Source: Planctomycetota bacterium
GTDB lineage: Bacteria > Planctomycetota > UBA1135 > UBA2386
Direction: 5' to 3'
Length of the DNA: 64,000 nucleotides
Assembly: GCA_020849665.1 (NCBI GenBank)
Contig: JADLFX010000105.1
Location: 62,001-126,000, forward strand
A program made the translations under genes and the position numbers. Each line of letters begins with the position of its first letter. The first letter of the stretch is position 1. The notes under the pieces were generated by a model. That model saw only the letters and a list, made by a program, of their open reading frames with translations, ran no database searches and had not been told where the DNA came from. Below, piece after piece: positions 9,223 through 18,161 of this stretch.

Positions 9223-9792
9223 TCAGCGCCGCCGGCGGATCCCGGTGTAGAGCCCCAGCCCCGCCAGCGTGGCCGACGGCAGGCTGCCCGTGATGAAGGT
9301 CTGGAACTTCGCGCTCTCCTCCTGGATCCGCTCGCCCAACTTCGCGAAGAGCTGATCGAAGCCGTTCCAGTTGACGGTGATCAGCTCGGCATAGGCGAGC
9401 AGGAACAGGAACAGGAACGCGAGGCCGCACGCGAACACCACCATCTTGGCGGCCTTGCGCAGCGCGTAGCCGACCGAGAAGCCGGCGAAGAACGAGAACC
9501 CGAGCCGGAACATCCCCGCCGACCAGGGATCCTCGACCGTCCCGGCGCTGGGCCGGCTGCCCACCGGATTGCGGGTGTCCAGGTAGCCCTGGCCCAGGCT
9601 CGGCGGCACGCCCTGGCCGCTGCCCGGTCCGGCAGGCGGCGGCGCACTGTCCTGGAGCATGTAGAGCACGCCGCCGCCCACCAGCAGGAGGCCGGCGACC
9701 GCGAACCCGATCTTCTGCCAGCCGGGCAGGGCCCGCAGGTCGGCCGCGAACTCGGCCATGCCGCCGCCCTTGCGTGCCGGGGTCTCGGTCAT
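9223..9792 (-). CDS. FUN14-family membrane protein
   Basis: The 189-residue protein has an N-terminal transmembrane helix (WQKIGFAVAGLLLVGGGVLY), a Gly/Pro-rich linker, and a C-terminal half like the FUN14 family. That half has a Gly-rich helix with FAGFSVGYALRKAAKM, a strongly hydrophobic helix with GLAFLFLFLLAYAEL, then ITVNWNGF, a short amphipathic segment, and a final Gly-rich helix before a terminal RRRR. Prokaryotic FUN14 proteins have no agreed function; the eukaryotic relatives sit in the mitochondrial outer membrane. The ATG at 9792 was preferred over an upstream Arg-rich extension. The gene is convergent with ftcD and divergent from the DUF1592 gene. Confidence 0.65.
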   Translation of the reverse strand: MTETPARKGGGMAEFAADLRALPGWQKIGFAVAGLLLVGGGVLYMLQDSAPPPAGPGSGQGVPPSLGQGYLDTRNPVGSRPSAGTVEDPWSAGMFRLGFSFFAGFSVGYALRKAAKMVVFACGLAFLFLFLLAYAELITVNWNGFDQLFAKLGERIQEESAKFQTFITGSLPSATLAGLGLYTGIRRRR

Positions 9793-9867
9793 GCCGCCCA
9801 CTCTCCGCCAAGCCCGCGCACGGCGCAAGCGCGGCGCAGCCGGCCCGCGCTACGCTCTGCGGCCGCG

Positions 9868-12165
9868 ATGGCGCGGATCCACTTCCTGATCCTCGGTGCG
9901 CTCGCGGCTGCGCCGCCGGCGCAGGATCCCGCGCCGGGCGCGGCCGCCGCCGCCGCCCGGGCCAGCATCGTGCGTCACTGCATCGAGTGTCACGGTGCGA
10001 AGGACCCGGAGGCGGACCTGGACCTGGAGCGGATGCCCTTCGAGCAGGATCCGGAGCGGCTCGTGGCCGTGCTGCGCCAGATGCGCGATCGCGTGGCTGC
10101 AGGCGAGATGCCGCCGGCCGAGAAGCCGCGGCCCGCGCGCGAGGACCTCGAGGCGATCGTCGGCTTCGCGCGGGAGCGGCTGGCGGCGCTGGCACGGAGC
10201 CGACCCCCGGCCCCCGGCCGCGTGTCCATGCGCCGCCTCTCGCGGGCCGAGTACGCGCGCACCATCCGCGACCTGTTCGGACTGGATGCCGTGCCGGCCC
10301 GGAGCTTCCCCCCGGATGATCTGGTCCACGGGTTCGACAATCAGGGCGCCGCGGCCACGTTCTCGGCGCTGCATCTGGAGAAGCTCGTGGCCGCGGCGGA
10401 GTGGATCGCGGAGCAGGTCGTGCCCAGCGAGGATCCCGACCATCCACCGGTGCAGCGCTTCGAGGCGGAGTTCATGGCGGGCGAAGGCATGCACCGGAGC
10501 GGCGGCGACTCCGCCCACCTGCTCGCCGCGGGTGCGATCGTGCAGGGCGTGCACGTGCCGCGCGCCGGAACCTATCGGGTGCGCATCCGGGCCTGCGGCG
10601 ACCAGGCCGGGGACGAGCCGGTGCGCATGGCCCTCCTGGTCCAGGGCCGGCGGGTGCGCGTGTTCGAGGTGCCGGAGACCCCGGCCCAGCCGGGCATCCG
10701 CTCCGTGGACCTGCCCCTGCGCGAGGGCCGCAACCGCATCGCCATCGACTTCGTCAACGATCTCTACCAGCCCAAGCATCCGGACCCGCGCCAGCGCGAC
10801 CGCAACCTGTACGTCGACTGGCTGGAGGTCGTCGGCCCGGTCGACCGCCGCGAACCGCCGCAGGGCAGCGCGTGGCTTCGCGCCGCGGATCCTGGCACCG
10901 GGGCGGCGCGGACGCGCGCGGCGCCGATCGTGCGTGCCCTGGCCAGCCGGGCCTGGCGCCGGCCGGCCACCGAGAGCGAGGTCGCGGCACTCGCCGCGCT
11001 GGTCGCCGACGCAGCCGCGGCCGGGGACCCGTTCCCGCGTGCCGTGCAGCTCGCGGTGGTGGCCGTGCTGGTCTCGCCCCACTTCCTGTTCAAGGCGGAG
11101 CCCGGGGCCACCGAGGGTGTGCCCGGCCAGAGCGTCGCGCTGGACGACTACCAGCTTGCCACGCGGCTCGCGTACTTCCTGTGGAGCAGCATGCCCGACG
11201 ACGCGCTGCTGGAACTCGCCGCGCAGGGGCGGCTGGCGCGGCGCGGCGCGGGCGGCGCCGATGCCCTGCGCGCCTCCGCGGAACGCATGCTCGCCGATGC
11301 CAGGGCACAGGCGCTCGCCTCCGAGTTCGCGGGGCAGTGGCTCGAGATCCGCAACGTGGCGGATGCCGCGCCCGATCCGCTCCGCTTCCCCGAGTTCAGC
11401 GCCGAGCTGCGGCGCGATCTCGCCACCGAGACCGAGCTCTTCTTCGCCGCGATCCTGCGCGAGGACCGGCCCGTGCAGGATCTCCTCGACGCCGACTTTT
11501 CGTTCTGGAACGAGCGGCTGGCGCGCCACTACGGGGTGGGCGGCGTGGTGGGGGAGGAGTTCCGGCGGGTGACGGTTCCCGACCGCCGCCGTGGCGGGAT
11601 CCTCGGCCACGGCAGCGTGCTGGTGCTGACCTCGAACGCGGCGCGCACCTCGCCCGTGCGGCGCGGCAAGTGGATCCTGGAGAACCTGCTCGACCAAGCT
11701 CCGCCGCCGCCGCCGCCCGGCAACGACAGCCTGCGGGGCGAAGAGGAAGTGCGCGACGCGCGCACCCTGCGCGCCAGGATGGCCGCGCACCGGGCGCGCC
11801 CGGAGTGTGCCGGTTGCCACGTGCGCATGGACGCACTGGGGTTCGCGCTGGAGAACTTCGACGCGGTCGGCCGCTGGCGCGACCGCGACGGCGCGGGCGC
11901 GATCGACGCCTCCGGCGAGCTGCCTGGCGGCCGCCGGATCGATGGCGTGGGGGAGCTGAAGGAGCTGCTGCGCGCCGATCGGTCCTTCGTCCACTGCGTG
12001 GCCCGCAAGCTGTTCACCTACGCCATCGGCCGCGCGCCCCTCGCCGCCGACCACCTGGCCCTCGAGAACGCGGTGGACGCGCTGCCGGCCCGGCCCAGCC
12101 TGCGGCACTTGATCCTCGCGATCGTCGATCTCGACGCGTTCCGCAGCCGCGCGGTGGCACGATGA
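9868..12165 (+). CDS. DUF1587/1595/1592/1588/1585 cytochrome-like protein
   Basis: This 765-residue exported protein has a short signal and then a CIECH heme-c motif (Cys38, Cys41, His42). RLSRAEYARTIRDLFGLD marks DUF1587. A beta-rich insert (about 200-325) resembles a carbohydrate-binding jelly-roll. ASRAWRRPATESEVAAL marks DUF1595, LATRLAYFLWSSMPDD marks DUF1592, and the DUF1588 region carries a second heme-type motif CAGCH near 647-651. The C-terminal helices are DUF1585. The family is typical of planctomycetes, Verrucomicrobia and myxobacteria, usually paired with DUF1552 as here, and is thought to act outside the cytoplasm, perhaps in oxidation of complex substrates. Substrate and partners are unknown. 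Confidence 0.88.
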   Translation: MARIHFLILGALAAAPPAQDPAPGAAAAAARASIVRHCIECHGAKDPEADLDLERMPFEQDPERLVAVLRQMRDRVAAGEMPPAEKPRPAREDLEAIVGFARERLAALARSRPPAPGRVSMRRLSRAEYARTIRDLFGLDAVPARSFPPDDLVHGFDNQGAAATFSALHLEKLVAAAEWIAEQVVPSEDPDHPPVQRFEAEFMAGEGMHRSGGDSAHLLAAGAIVQGVHVPRAGTYRVRIRACGDQAGDEPVRMALLVQGRRVRVFEVPETPAQPGIRSVDLPLREGRNRIAIDFVNDLYQPKHPDPRQRDRNLYVDWLEVVGPVDRREPPQGSAWLRAADPGTGAARTRAAPIVRALASRAWRRPATESEVAALAALVADAAAAGDPFPRAVQLAVVAVLVSPHFLFKAEPGATEGVPGQSVALDDYQLATRLAYFLWSSMPDDALLELAAQGRLARRGAGGADALRASAERMLADARAQALASEFAGQWLEIRNVADAAPDPLRFPEFSAELRRDLATETELFFAAILREDRPVQDLLDADFSFWNERLARHYGVGGVVGEEFRRVTVPDRRRGGILGHGSVLVLTSNAARTSPVRRGKWILENLLDQAPPPPPPGNDSLRGEEEVRDARTLRARMAAHRARPECAGCHVRMDALGFALENFDAVGRWRDRDGAGAIDASGELPGGRRIDGVGELKELLRADRSFVHCVARKLFTYAIGRAPLAADHLALENAVDALPARPSLRHLILAIVDLDAFRSRAVAR

Positions 12166-12211
12166 CCGCCGGCGCAGGGCCGCGGTAGGATGGCCGCCGT
12201 CCCGCACGCGT

Positions 12212-13543
12212 ATGGCCGTCCCCCTCACCAGGATCCACCTCTCGCGCCGCGCCTTCCTGCGCGGCTCCGGCGCGAGCCTCGCGCTGCCGCTGCTCGATGC
12301 GATGGTCCCGGCCATGAGCGTCACGCCGCCGCCACCCAGGCGCGCGCTCTTCGTCTTCGCGCCCAACGGCAAGAAGATGGACGAGTGGACCCCGGCGGAA
12401 GCCGGTGCCCTGGGCGAGCTGCCATGGCTGCTGGCGCCCCTGGCCCCGGTGCGGGACCAGCTCACCGTGGTGACCGGACTCGCCCTGGACGCGGCCCGCT
12501 CCCATGGCGACGGACCCGGCGACCACGCCCGCGGCTGCGCCGCGTTCCTGACCTGCGCGCATCCGGTGAAGACCGCAGGGCCGGACCTCCGGGCGGGGGT
12601 GTCGGTGGACCAGGTCCTCGCCGCCCATGCCGGGGGCAGCACGCGGTTCCGTTCCCTGGAACTCGGCCTCGAGCCCGGCCGCGCGGCGGGCAACTGCGAC
12701 TCGGGCTATGCCTGTGCGTACGTGAACCACGTGGCGTGGCGGACCCCGACCCAGCCGCTGCCCAAGGAGACCGATCCACGCGCGGTCTTCGGCCGGCTCT
12801 TCGCGGATCCCGACGAGGCGCTCGACGGGGGGGCGCGGGCCGCCCGCCTGCGGCGCCGGCGCAGCGTGCTCGACCTGGTGCGCGAGGATGCGCGGCGCCT
12901 GGCGGGCAACCTCTCGGCCGGCGACCGCGCCAGGCTGGAGCTCTACCTGGAGTCGGTGCGCGAAGTGGAGCAGCGCATCACCCGGGAGGCGGACGAGCGG
13001 GCGCGCGTGCCGGTGCCCGAGGGCCTGCGTGGCCAGCGCGGCATCGGCGCGCGGCTTGCACTCCTCTACGAGTTGCTCTGCCTGGCCTTCCAGGCCGACC
13101 TGGTGCGCGTCGCCACGTTGATGGTGGCCAACGGCGGCAGCAACCTCGCCTATCCGTTCCTGGGCGTGGCGGAGGGACACCACACGCTCTCGCACCACGG
13201 CCGCAAGCCCGAGAACCTCGCCGCCCTGCGCAAGATCAACCGGTTCCATGTCGAGCGCCTGGCCGAGTTCCTGCTGGGGTTGGCTGCGGTGCCCGAGGGC
13301 GAGGGCCGGCTCCTCGACCACTGCGTCGTGGTCTACGGCTCGGGCATCAGCGATGGCGACCGGCACAACCACGATGACCTGCCGATCCTGGTCGCGGGCG
13401 GCGCGGGCGCGGTGCTGCGTGGTGGCCAGCACCTCGTGGTGCGGCGGCGGACGCCGCTGGCCAACCTCTACCTGACCATCCTGGATCGTGCCGGGGTGGC
13501 CGCCGAGCGCTTCGCGGACAGCACGGGGCGGCTGCCGGCATGA
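12212..13543 (+). CDS. DUF1552 protein with Tat signal
   Basis: The 443-residue protein starts with a twin-arginine signal, SRRAFLRGSG at residues 11-20, followed by a hydrophobic stretch, so Tat export of a folded protein is expected. The body matches DUF1552: RALFVFAPNGKKMDEWTP, HARGCAAFLT, SVDQVLA, a helical middle, LMVANGGSNLAYPFLGVAEGHH and VYGSGISDGDRHNHDDLP near the end. The fold resembles the alkaline-phosphatase/sulfatase-like DUF1501 group. It follows the DUF1592 gene by 46 bases, the standard pairing in planctomycetes, so the two probably form one extracytoplasmic enzyme system. Activity is not known. Confidence 0.88.
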   Translation: MAVPLTRIHLSRRAFLRGSGASLALPLLDAMVPAMSVTPPPPRRALFVFAPNGKKMDEWTPAEAGALGELPWLLAPLAPVRDQLTVVTGLALDAARSHGDGPGDHARGCAAFLTCAHPVKTAGPDLRAGVSVDQVLAAHAGGSTRFRSLELGLEPGRAAGNCDSGYACAYVNHVAWRTPTQPLPKETDPRAVFGRLFADPDEALDGGARAARLRRRRSVLDLVREDARRLAGNLSAGDRARLELYLESVREVEQRITREADERARVPVPEGLRGQRGIGARLALLYELLCLAFQADLVRVATLMVANGGSNLAYPFLGVAEGHHTLSHHGRKPENLAALRKINRFHVERLAEFLLGLAAVPEGEGRLLDHCVVVYGSGISDGDRHNHDDLPILVAGGAGAVLRGGQHLVVRRRTPLANLYLTILDRAGVAAERFADSTGRLPA

Positions 13544-13560
13544 TGCGAGCCACGCAGGCC

Positions 13561-13565
13561 GGAGG
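13561..13565 (+). promoter_or_regulatory. Ribosome binding site of the GT4 gene
   Basis: GGAGG lies six bases before a GTG at 13572. The translation from that GTG starts directly at the first beta strand of the glycosyltransferase, so this site decides the start. A longer in-frame reading from 13488 would overlap the DUF1552 gene and adds no recognisable sequence. Confidence 0.75.
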
Positions 13566-13571
13566 ACGCAC

Positions 13572-14918
13572 GTGAACCTGCGCGTGCTCCTGGTTGCACA
13601 TGGCTACCCGCCGGAGCTGAGCGGCGGGACCGAGCGCTACACCCGCCACGTCGCCGAGGCTCTCGTCCAGCGCGGTCACGGCGTGACGGTCGTGGCCGGC
13701 ACGCTGGCATGGCGCGAGCGGCTGGCGGTGAGCGAGGAGCAGGCGGGCGGGGTACGGGTCCTGCGCGTGCACCGGGACGACGCGCACCCCGAGACCTGGG
13801 ACAGGGGGCATGCGCCCGCCGTCGCGGAGCGGTTCGCCGCGATCCTGGACGAGGTCCGTCCCCACGTGGTGCACGTGCAGCACTGGATCCGGCTCACGCG
13901 GGACCTCGTCCGCACCGCCCACCGTGCGGGGATCCCGGCGCTCGTCACGCTGCACGACTTCCATGCCACCTGTCCCACGCACTTCCGCGTCCTGCCCGAC
14001 GGGACCACCTGCACCGTGCCCGCCGCCGGCCCGGTGTGTTCCGGCTGCGTGCGCGGATCGTGGTGGTGGGCCGAGGACGAACTCGACGCCGAGGTACGCC
14101 TGCACGCGGCGGACCTGCGCAACGAGCTCGACCTCGCCCAGCGGGTGCTCGTGCTCAGCGCCGCGCAGGCGCGGCTGCTCGCCCAGGTCACCGGCCGCGC
14201 GGAGTCCACCTTCGTGGTCCACCCGTTCCGGGCCCTGGTGCCGCTGCGGCGCGGGCCGGTGCCGCCCCCCGCGCCGCCCCTGCGGATCGCGAGCTGGGGA
14301 CAGCTCTGGTCGCTGAAGGGCCAGCACGTGCTCCTGGACGCCGTGCGTGCGATGCGCCATCGGGCCGAGGTGCTGGTCGAGCTCTTCGGTTCGGGCGCCG
14401 AGCCCGGCTACGAGGAACGGCTGCGTGCGGCGGCCGAAGGGCTGCCGGTGAAGTTCCGCGGCGCGTACGCGCCGGCCGATCTGGAGCGGCATCCCATGCA
14501 TCTCGCGGTGTTTCCCTCGCTCGCCAACGAGACCTTCGGATTCGTGATCGAGGAGGCTCGCATGCTCGGCGTGCCGGTGGTGGTCAGCGATGCCGGCGCC
14601 TACCCCGAGCGGATCGGGGCGGGCGGCGTCGTGGTGCCCCGCGGGGACGCCGCGGCCCTGGCGGCGCTGCTCGATCGATGCGTTGAGGCGCCGGCCGAGG
14701 TCGAGCGCCTGCGTGCCGGCGTGGTCGCGCCCGGACCCTTCGCCGAGCACGTGAACCACCTCGAGGACCTCTACCGGCACGTCGCCGCCTATCCCGAGCC
14801 GCGCCGGGACCACTTCGACCTCGAAGGACACCTGCGCCATGCGCAGCGCCGCTACGAGGCTCGCGAGCGGCATCTCGCCGGGCTCGAGGCCGAGCGCCGG
14901 CAGCGCAAGGGCCCCTGA
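13572..14918 (+). CDS. GT4-family glycosyltransferase with four-Cys insert
   Basis: From the GTG the protein has 448 residues. The N-terminal Rossmann half begins with LLVAHGYPPELSGGTERYTRH, the GT4 acceptor-side Gly-rich loop. The C-terminal half has the retaining GT-B signature: a WSLKGQHVLLDA segment, FGSGAEPGY, and PSLANETFGFVIEEARMLGVPVVVS with the nucleotide-sugar-binding Glu pair. After HDFHATCP comes a loop with four cysteines (C...C...C..C) that looks like a small metal-binding or disulfide insert; the GT4 protein at 33167-34381 has the same layout. A 40-residue basic helical tail follows the catalytic domains. Donor and acceptor are not predictable. Its position after DUF1552 is probably incidental. 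Confidence 0.85.
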   Translation: MNLRVLLVAHGYPPELSGGTERYTRHVAEALVQRGHGVTVVAGTLAWRERLAVSEEQAGGVRVLRVHRDDAHPETWDRGHAPAVAERFAAILDEVRPHVVHVQHWIRLTRDLVRTAHRAGIPALVTLHDFHATCPTHFRVLPDGTTCTVPAAGPVCSGCVRGSWWWAEDELDAEVRLHAADLRNELDLAQRVLVLSAAQARLLAQVTGRAESTFVVHPFRALVPLRRGPVPPPAPPLRIASWGQLWSLKGQHVLLDAVRAMRHRAEVLVELFGSGAEPGYEERLRAAAEGLPVKFRGAYAPADLERHPMHLAVFPSLANETFGFVIEEARMLGVPVVVSDAGAYPERIGAGGVVVPRGDAAALAALLDRCVEAPAEVERLRAGVVAPGPFAEHVNHLEDLYRHVAAYPEPRRDHFDLEGHLRHAQRRYEARERHLAGLEAERRQRKGP

Positions 14919-14945
14919 CCCGACACATTCCCACGGAACGAGACC

Positions 14946-15506
14946 ATGGATCCGAAACCGCTCCCGCACGTCGGCGCTTCCCCCTCTGTGCCCCCCCGCG
15001 CCCGCGTCCCGGCACCGCTCCGGCTTGCCGGCCTGCTCGGGCTGCTGTTCCTGGCGGGATGGGTCGGGGCGGAGCAGGGCCGGGACGTACAGGATGTCAT
15101 CCGGAGCAGGCGCTTCGAGCTCCTGGACGGGGACGGCAAGGTTCGCGCCAGGCTGGGACCGGGGGAGCGGGGCGAGACCGAGCTCGTGGTCCTGGATCCG
15201 ACGGGCAGGGTGCGCACCCGGATGGGGCTGAACGCGCAGCAGGAGTCGGTGCTCTCGCTGCATGACGCCGAGGGCAAGACCCGGCTCGCGCTGGTGATCG
15301 ATGAGGGCAGCAGCACGCAGCTCCTGCTCCTGGATCCCGGGCAGAAGCCACGCCTGCACCTCGCGGTAAGTCAGCGCGGTGCGCCAGGGATCCTCTTCGT
15401 GCACTCTGACGGCACCATGCCCGCTGGCCTGGGCGTCCACGCCGACGGGCGGGCCTGGGCATTGCCCGCCAAGGATGTCTCCGAGAGCCAGCCCACCGGG
15501 CGCTGA
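14946..15506 (+). CDS. Membrane-anchored protein of short beta repeats, function unknown
   Basis: The 186-residue protein has a Pro-rich cytoplasmic start, one hydrophobic segment at about 26-42 (signal anchor or signal peptide), and then roughly five tandem repeats of about 22-25 residues. Each has the form hydrophobic-x-hydrophobic-x-Asp-x2-Gly-Lys/Arg-x-Arg-x2-Leu: LLDGDGKVRARL, VLDPTGRVRTRM, LHDAEGKTRLAL, LLDPGQKPRLHL and a decayed FVHSDGTMPAGL. Such repeats suggest a beta-solenoid or layered beta-hairpin stack outside the membrane. No catalytic motif is visible. It lies 27 bases after the GT4 gene on the same strand, so it may be co-transcribed. I do not recognise a named family. Confidence 0.6.
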   Translation: MDPKPLPHVGASPSVPPRARVPAPLRLAGLLGLLFLAGWVGAEQGRDVQDVIRSRRFELLDGDGKVRARLGPGERGETELVVLDPTGRVRTRMGLNAQQESVLSLHDAEGKTRLALVIDEGSSTQLLLLDPGQKPRLHLAVSQRGAPGILFVHSDGTMPAGLGVHADGRAWALPAKDVSESQPTGR

Positions 15507-15584
15507 GGTCGCGGGCCGCCACACGCCCCGTCAAGACCCGTCACCCCAGCCGCCGCAGCGGCGCCGGGTGGCGTGCCTGTCGTG

Positions 15585-15605
15585 GCCGCCGTGCCGCGTG
15601 GCGGC
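15585..15605. terminator. GC hairpin between convergent genes
   Basis: GCCGCC (15585-15590) can pair with GGCGGC (15600-15605) around a nine-base loop, in the 108-base gap between the convergent repeat protein and the large secreted protein. There is no T-tract, so any termination would be weak or factor-assisted. In such GC-rich DNA a six-pair stem can arise by chance. Confidence 0.3.
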
Positions 15606-15614
15606 GGCGCGGAA

Positions 15615-18161
15615 TCACTGATCGCCGCCGAACCGGCTGCGCAGGCCGTTGCTGTGCGGGATCGGCGTCGGGTAGGGCGCGCCGATGTCGATGTAGCTGA
15701 ACTGCGTGTAGAGGCTCGCGTTGATCAGTGACGCCGAGACCGGCGTGGGGAACGTCAGTGAGGCGCCGCCGACGCTGTTGGTCGTCGTCCCAAGGCTCAC
15801 GTCGATCGAGGTGTAGAGGAAGCACCCGGGGATTCCCGCGATGGCAAGGTTCAGCGGCAGGGGGAACGCGCCCCAGGTCGTGTTCGAAACGCCCACGTAG
15901 AGCGACGCACCCGAGTTGGGCCGCGCGCCGGCCAGGCGCAGGGTCCAGGAGTCACCGGCGAACGGATACCCCTTGGGGGCGGCGCCGGTGTGGCTGGAGA
16001 GGCCGGTCGTACCCGCGCATGAGGTGCCGTACGTCGCGAAGCTGCCCACGGTGCGGAGGTAGTAGTCCGCGATCACGGTCGTGTTGGCCGTGAGTGTCAC
16101 GTTGATCGGATTCACGCCGATGCCGCGGCTCACGCCGTTCACGCGCCACTGCTTGAAGGGGACGCCGGAGCCGTTGGTGGCTGGGGCGGTGAGCGTCACG
16201 ATCTCCGTGTCGAAGTACAGCCGGCTGAACGGCGTCGATCCATTGCCCGCCCCGCCCAGGTCGTTGGGGCTGACCGTGATCGCGATCGCGCTCGCCGGGT
16301 TCGTCGACTGCACTGTGAGCGTGCGCTCCGCAGCGTAGTTGGCCTGTGCCGCGTCGTCGGCATAGAGGATGTTCTCCACGTCGTAGACGCGCTGACCGAT
16401 CGGGCGGGAGCCGTCGGTGCCGGTCCACTGCTTGAACCGGTACACGGTGCTGCCCGAGGTCACGCTCGCCGGAGCGGTCAGGGTGTATCCCTGCTGCTGG
16501 AAGTAGCTGCGAACGAACGGAGTCGCGCCGTCGGTGGCCCCGAAGCGGTCGGCCTGCTCCACCTGGATCGTCACGCCGGTGAGCGGCGGGGATGTCACGT
16601 TCAGATTGGGGAAGCTCGGCAGGTAGTCGTCGCGGCCGAACCAGAAGTAACGCGACTCGACCGAGGTGCCCTGCAGGGTGTGGCCTGCGGCCACGAAGGT
16701 GCGTGCATCGTTGGAACTGGGGCCGCACTGCAGGTAGTCGCCCCACCGGTTGCCCGTCGGCCCGGCGCTGCCGCCGCGGACCGCGTAGCTGGCCCAGGTG
16801 GCGAAGGACGTGTAGTTGTCGAGCAGGAACGCGCCGAGCGAGGGGTAGAGGGTTCCGCCGCCGTAGGCGAACACGCCGCCGACGTGACCCATGGAATTGG
16901 TGCCCACCGCGGGGAAGTGGTAGGCGAACGTGGAGTTCCACAGATCGAAGGTGCCGATCAGGGCGAGTCCGGCCGGGTTGAACCTCGCGCAGCGTACGAA
17001 GGTCTGTGGTCGTCCTGCGACCCCTCCCGAGGTCCACCAGAAGCCGATCTCGCCCGGTGTCGCGTGCCCCGAGAGCACGCAGTTCACGGTGTAGCCGAAC
17101 CCGGTCCAGTCGCGCCCGTCCGGGCCGGGGGCCGGGGTGGCGGTCCCGCTCCACGCGGGGACCGCGCGGTCGAAGATCGAGGCGGCGCCTGCGCCATCAC
17201 CCCAAGAGTAGACCCTCAGGTTCGTGGTGCTGGAGTGTGCGGCCCAGTACATCGTGGCGGTCGAGCCCTGGGCGAAGCGGTACGAGCCGAAGCCGCCGAG
17301 TGCCGTCGACGTGTAGTACGAGAGGTTGATGCCCACGCCGTCGTAGAGTTGCTGCAGCGGAATGCGGTAGAGCAGCAGGCCGGCAGCAGCGGCCGGCGGC
17401 TGCGCGATGATGCATGACCCGTACAGGAAGCCGTTGCTGTAGGCGATGTCGCTGTAGTCGAGGAAACGGTTCGCGGGCAGGCCGAACACGGCCGGAGTCA
17501 GGTCCCAGTACACCCAGGAGTTGTTCTTCAGCCCATTGCGGCCCTTGGCCCGCGCGATGCGCAGGCTGCCCATGCCGGTGGTGGAGCTGTACGAGTACTC
17601 CAGCAGCCACAGGGCCATCCCCACGTCCACTCCGCTGCCCACGTTCGCGACGTGCAGCGTGCGCTGGTCGCAGCAGAACCCTCCGTCGCGTGCCGGGAAG
17701 CGCGTGTATGGGTTGAGGTACTCCCAGGTCTGGCCGTTGTCGCGCGAGAGCCCCGCATACCAGTTGCCGGTGTAGAGGACTGTATCCCTCGCGATCACCG
17801 CGGTCGGTTCGCCGGTCGTGCTGCGCGAACCGCCGGAGATGTTCGCTGCCGAGTTCTTGAAGAAGGTGAATGCCCCGAGCGTCGGTGCAGGCTGCCCGTC
17901 GACGGGCCGAGGCTCAGAGGGTGGATTCGTGGGCTGGGGCAGAGTGGGCACGCCCTCCGGCACTCGCGGGAACACCTTCGCGTCCTTGGTGAGGATTCCG
18001 TTGGGGGGCGCGGGGAAGTCGAGGCCAGGGACGACGGGCTGGGCGACGTGCGCCTGCACGATCGTCGTCTGGGGCATTCCCGGGTCGATGGGACCCTGGG
18101 CGCAGAGCGAGCCGGAGAGGAGGGCGGCACTGGCCGCACTGCACAGGAGTGGATGGCGCAT
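15615..18161 (-). CDS. Large secreted protein with beta-propeller-like body and planctomycete-type C-terminal domain
   Basis: An 848-residue protein with a clear signal peptide (MRHPLLCSAASAALLSGSLCAQG). Residues about 90-560 are aromatic, Gly/Ser-rich beta sequence with an exo-sialidase/BNR-like element SRDNGQTWEYL, suggesting a propeller-like surface fold. Residues about 565-735 hold two InlB-B-like repeats: each runs from a TVQ or TIQV strand past a GATP/GSTPF turn to a YRFKQW/PFKQW element. The last 120 residues start with YGTSCAG and contain SWTLRLAGARPNSGASLYVG and FLYTSIDVSLG. I remember this domain at the ends of many secreted proteins in some planctomycetes. The ATG at 18161 sits at the signal peptide. 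Function unknown; adhesin or degradative surface protein are options. Confidence 0.75.
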   Translation of the reverse strand: MRHPLLCSAASAALLSGSLCAQGPIDPGMPQTTIVQAHVAQPVVPGLDFPAPPNGILTKDAKVFPRVPEGVPTLPQPTNPPSEPRPVDGQPAPTLGAFTFFKNSAANISGGSRSTTGEPTAVIARDTVLYTGNWYAGLSRDNGQTWEYLNPYTRFPARDGGFCCDQRTLHVANVGSGVDVGMALWLLEYSYSSTTGMGSLRIARAKGRNGLKNNSWVYWDLTPAVFGLPANRFLDYSDIAYSNGFLYGSCIIAQPPAAAAGLLLYRIPLQQLYDGVGINLSYYTSTALGGFGSYRFAQGSTATMYWAAHSSTTNLRVYSWGDGAGAASIFDRAVPAWSGTATPAPGPDGRDWTGFGYTVNCVLSGHATPGEIGFWWTSGGVAGRPQTFVRCARFNPAGLALIGTFDLWNSTFAYHFPAVGTNSMGHVGGVFAYGGGTLYPSLGAFLLDNYTSFATWASYAVRGGSAGPTGNRWGDYLQCGPSSNDARTFVAAGHTLQGTSVESRYFWFGRDDYLPSFPNLNVTSPPLTGVTIQVEQADRFGATDGATPFVRSYFQQQGYTLTAPASVTSGSTVYRFKQWTGTDGSRPIGQRVYDVENILYADDAAQANYAAERTLTVQSTNPASAIAITVSPNDLGGAGNGSTPFSRLYFDTEIVTLTAPATNGSGVPFKQWRVNGVSRGIGVNPINVTLTANTTVIADYYLRTVGSFATYGTSCAGTTGLSSHTGAAPKGYPFAGDSWTLRLAGARPNSGASLYVGVSNTTWGAFPLPLNLAIAGIPGCFLYTSIDVSLGTTTNSVGGASLTFPTPVSASLINASLYTQFSYIDIGAPYPTPIPHSNGLRSRFGGDQ

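Noticed and set aside
9850-12693. Long minus-strand open frame (947 codons)
   Set aside because: Antisense to the DUF1592 gene; composition is Arg/His/Gly-rich and no motif is recognisable.
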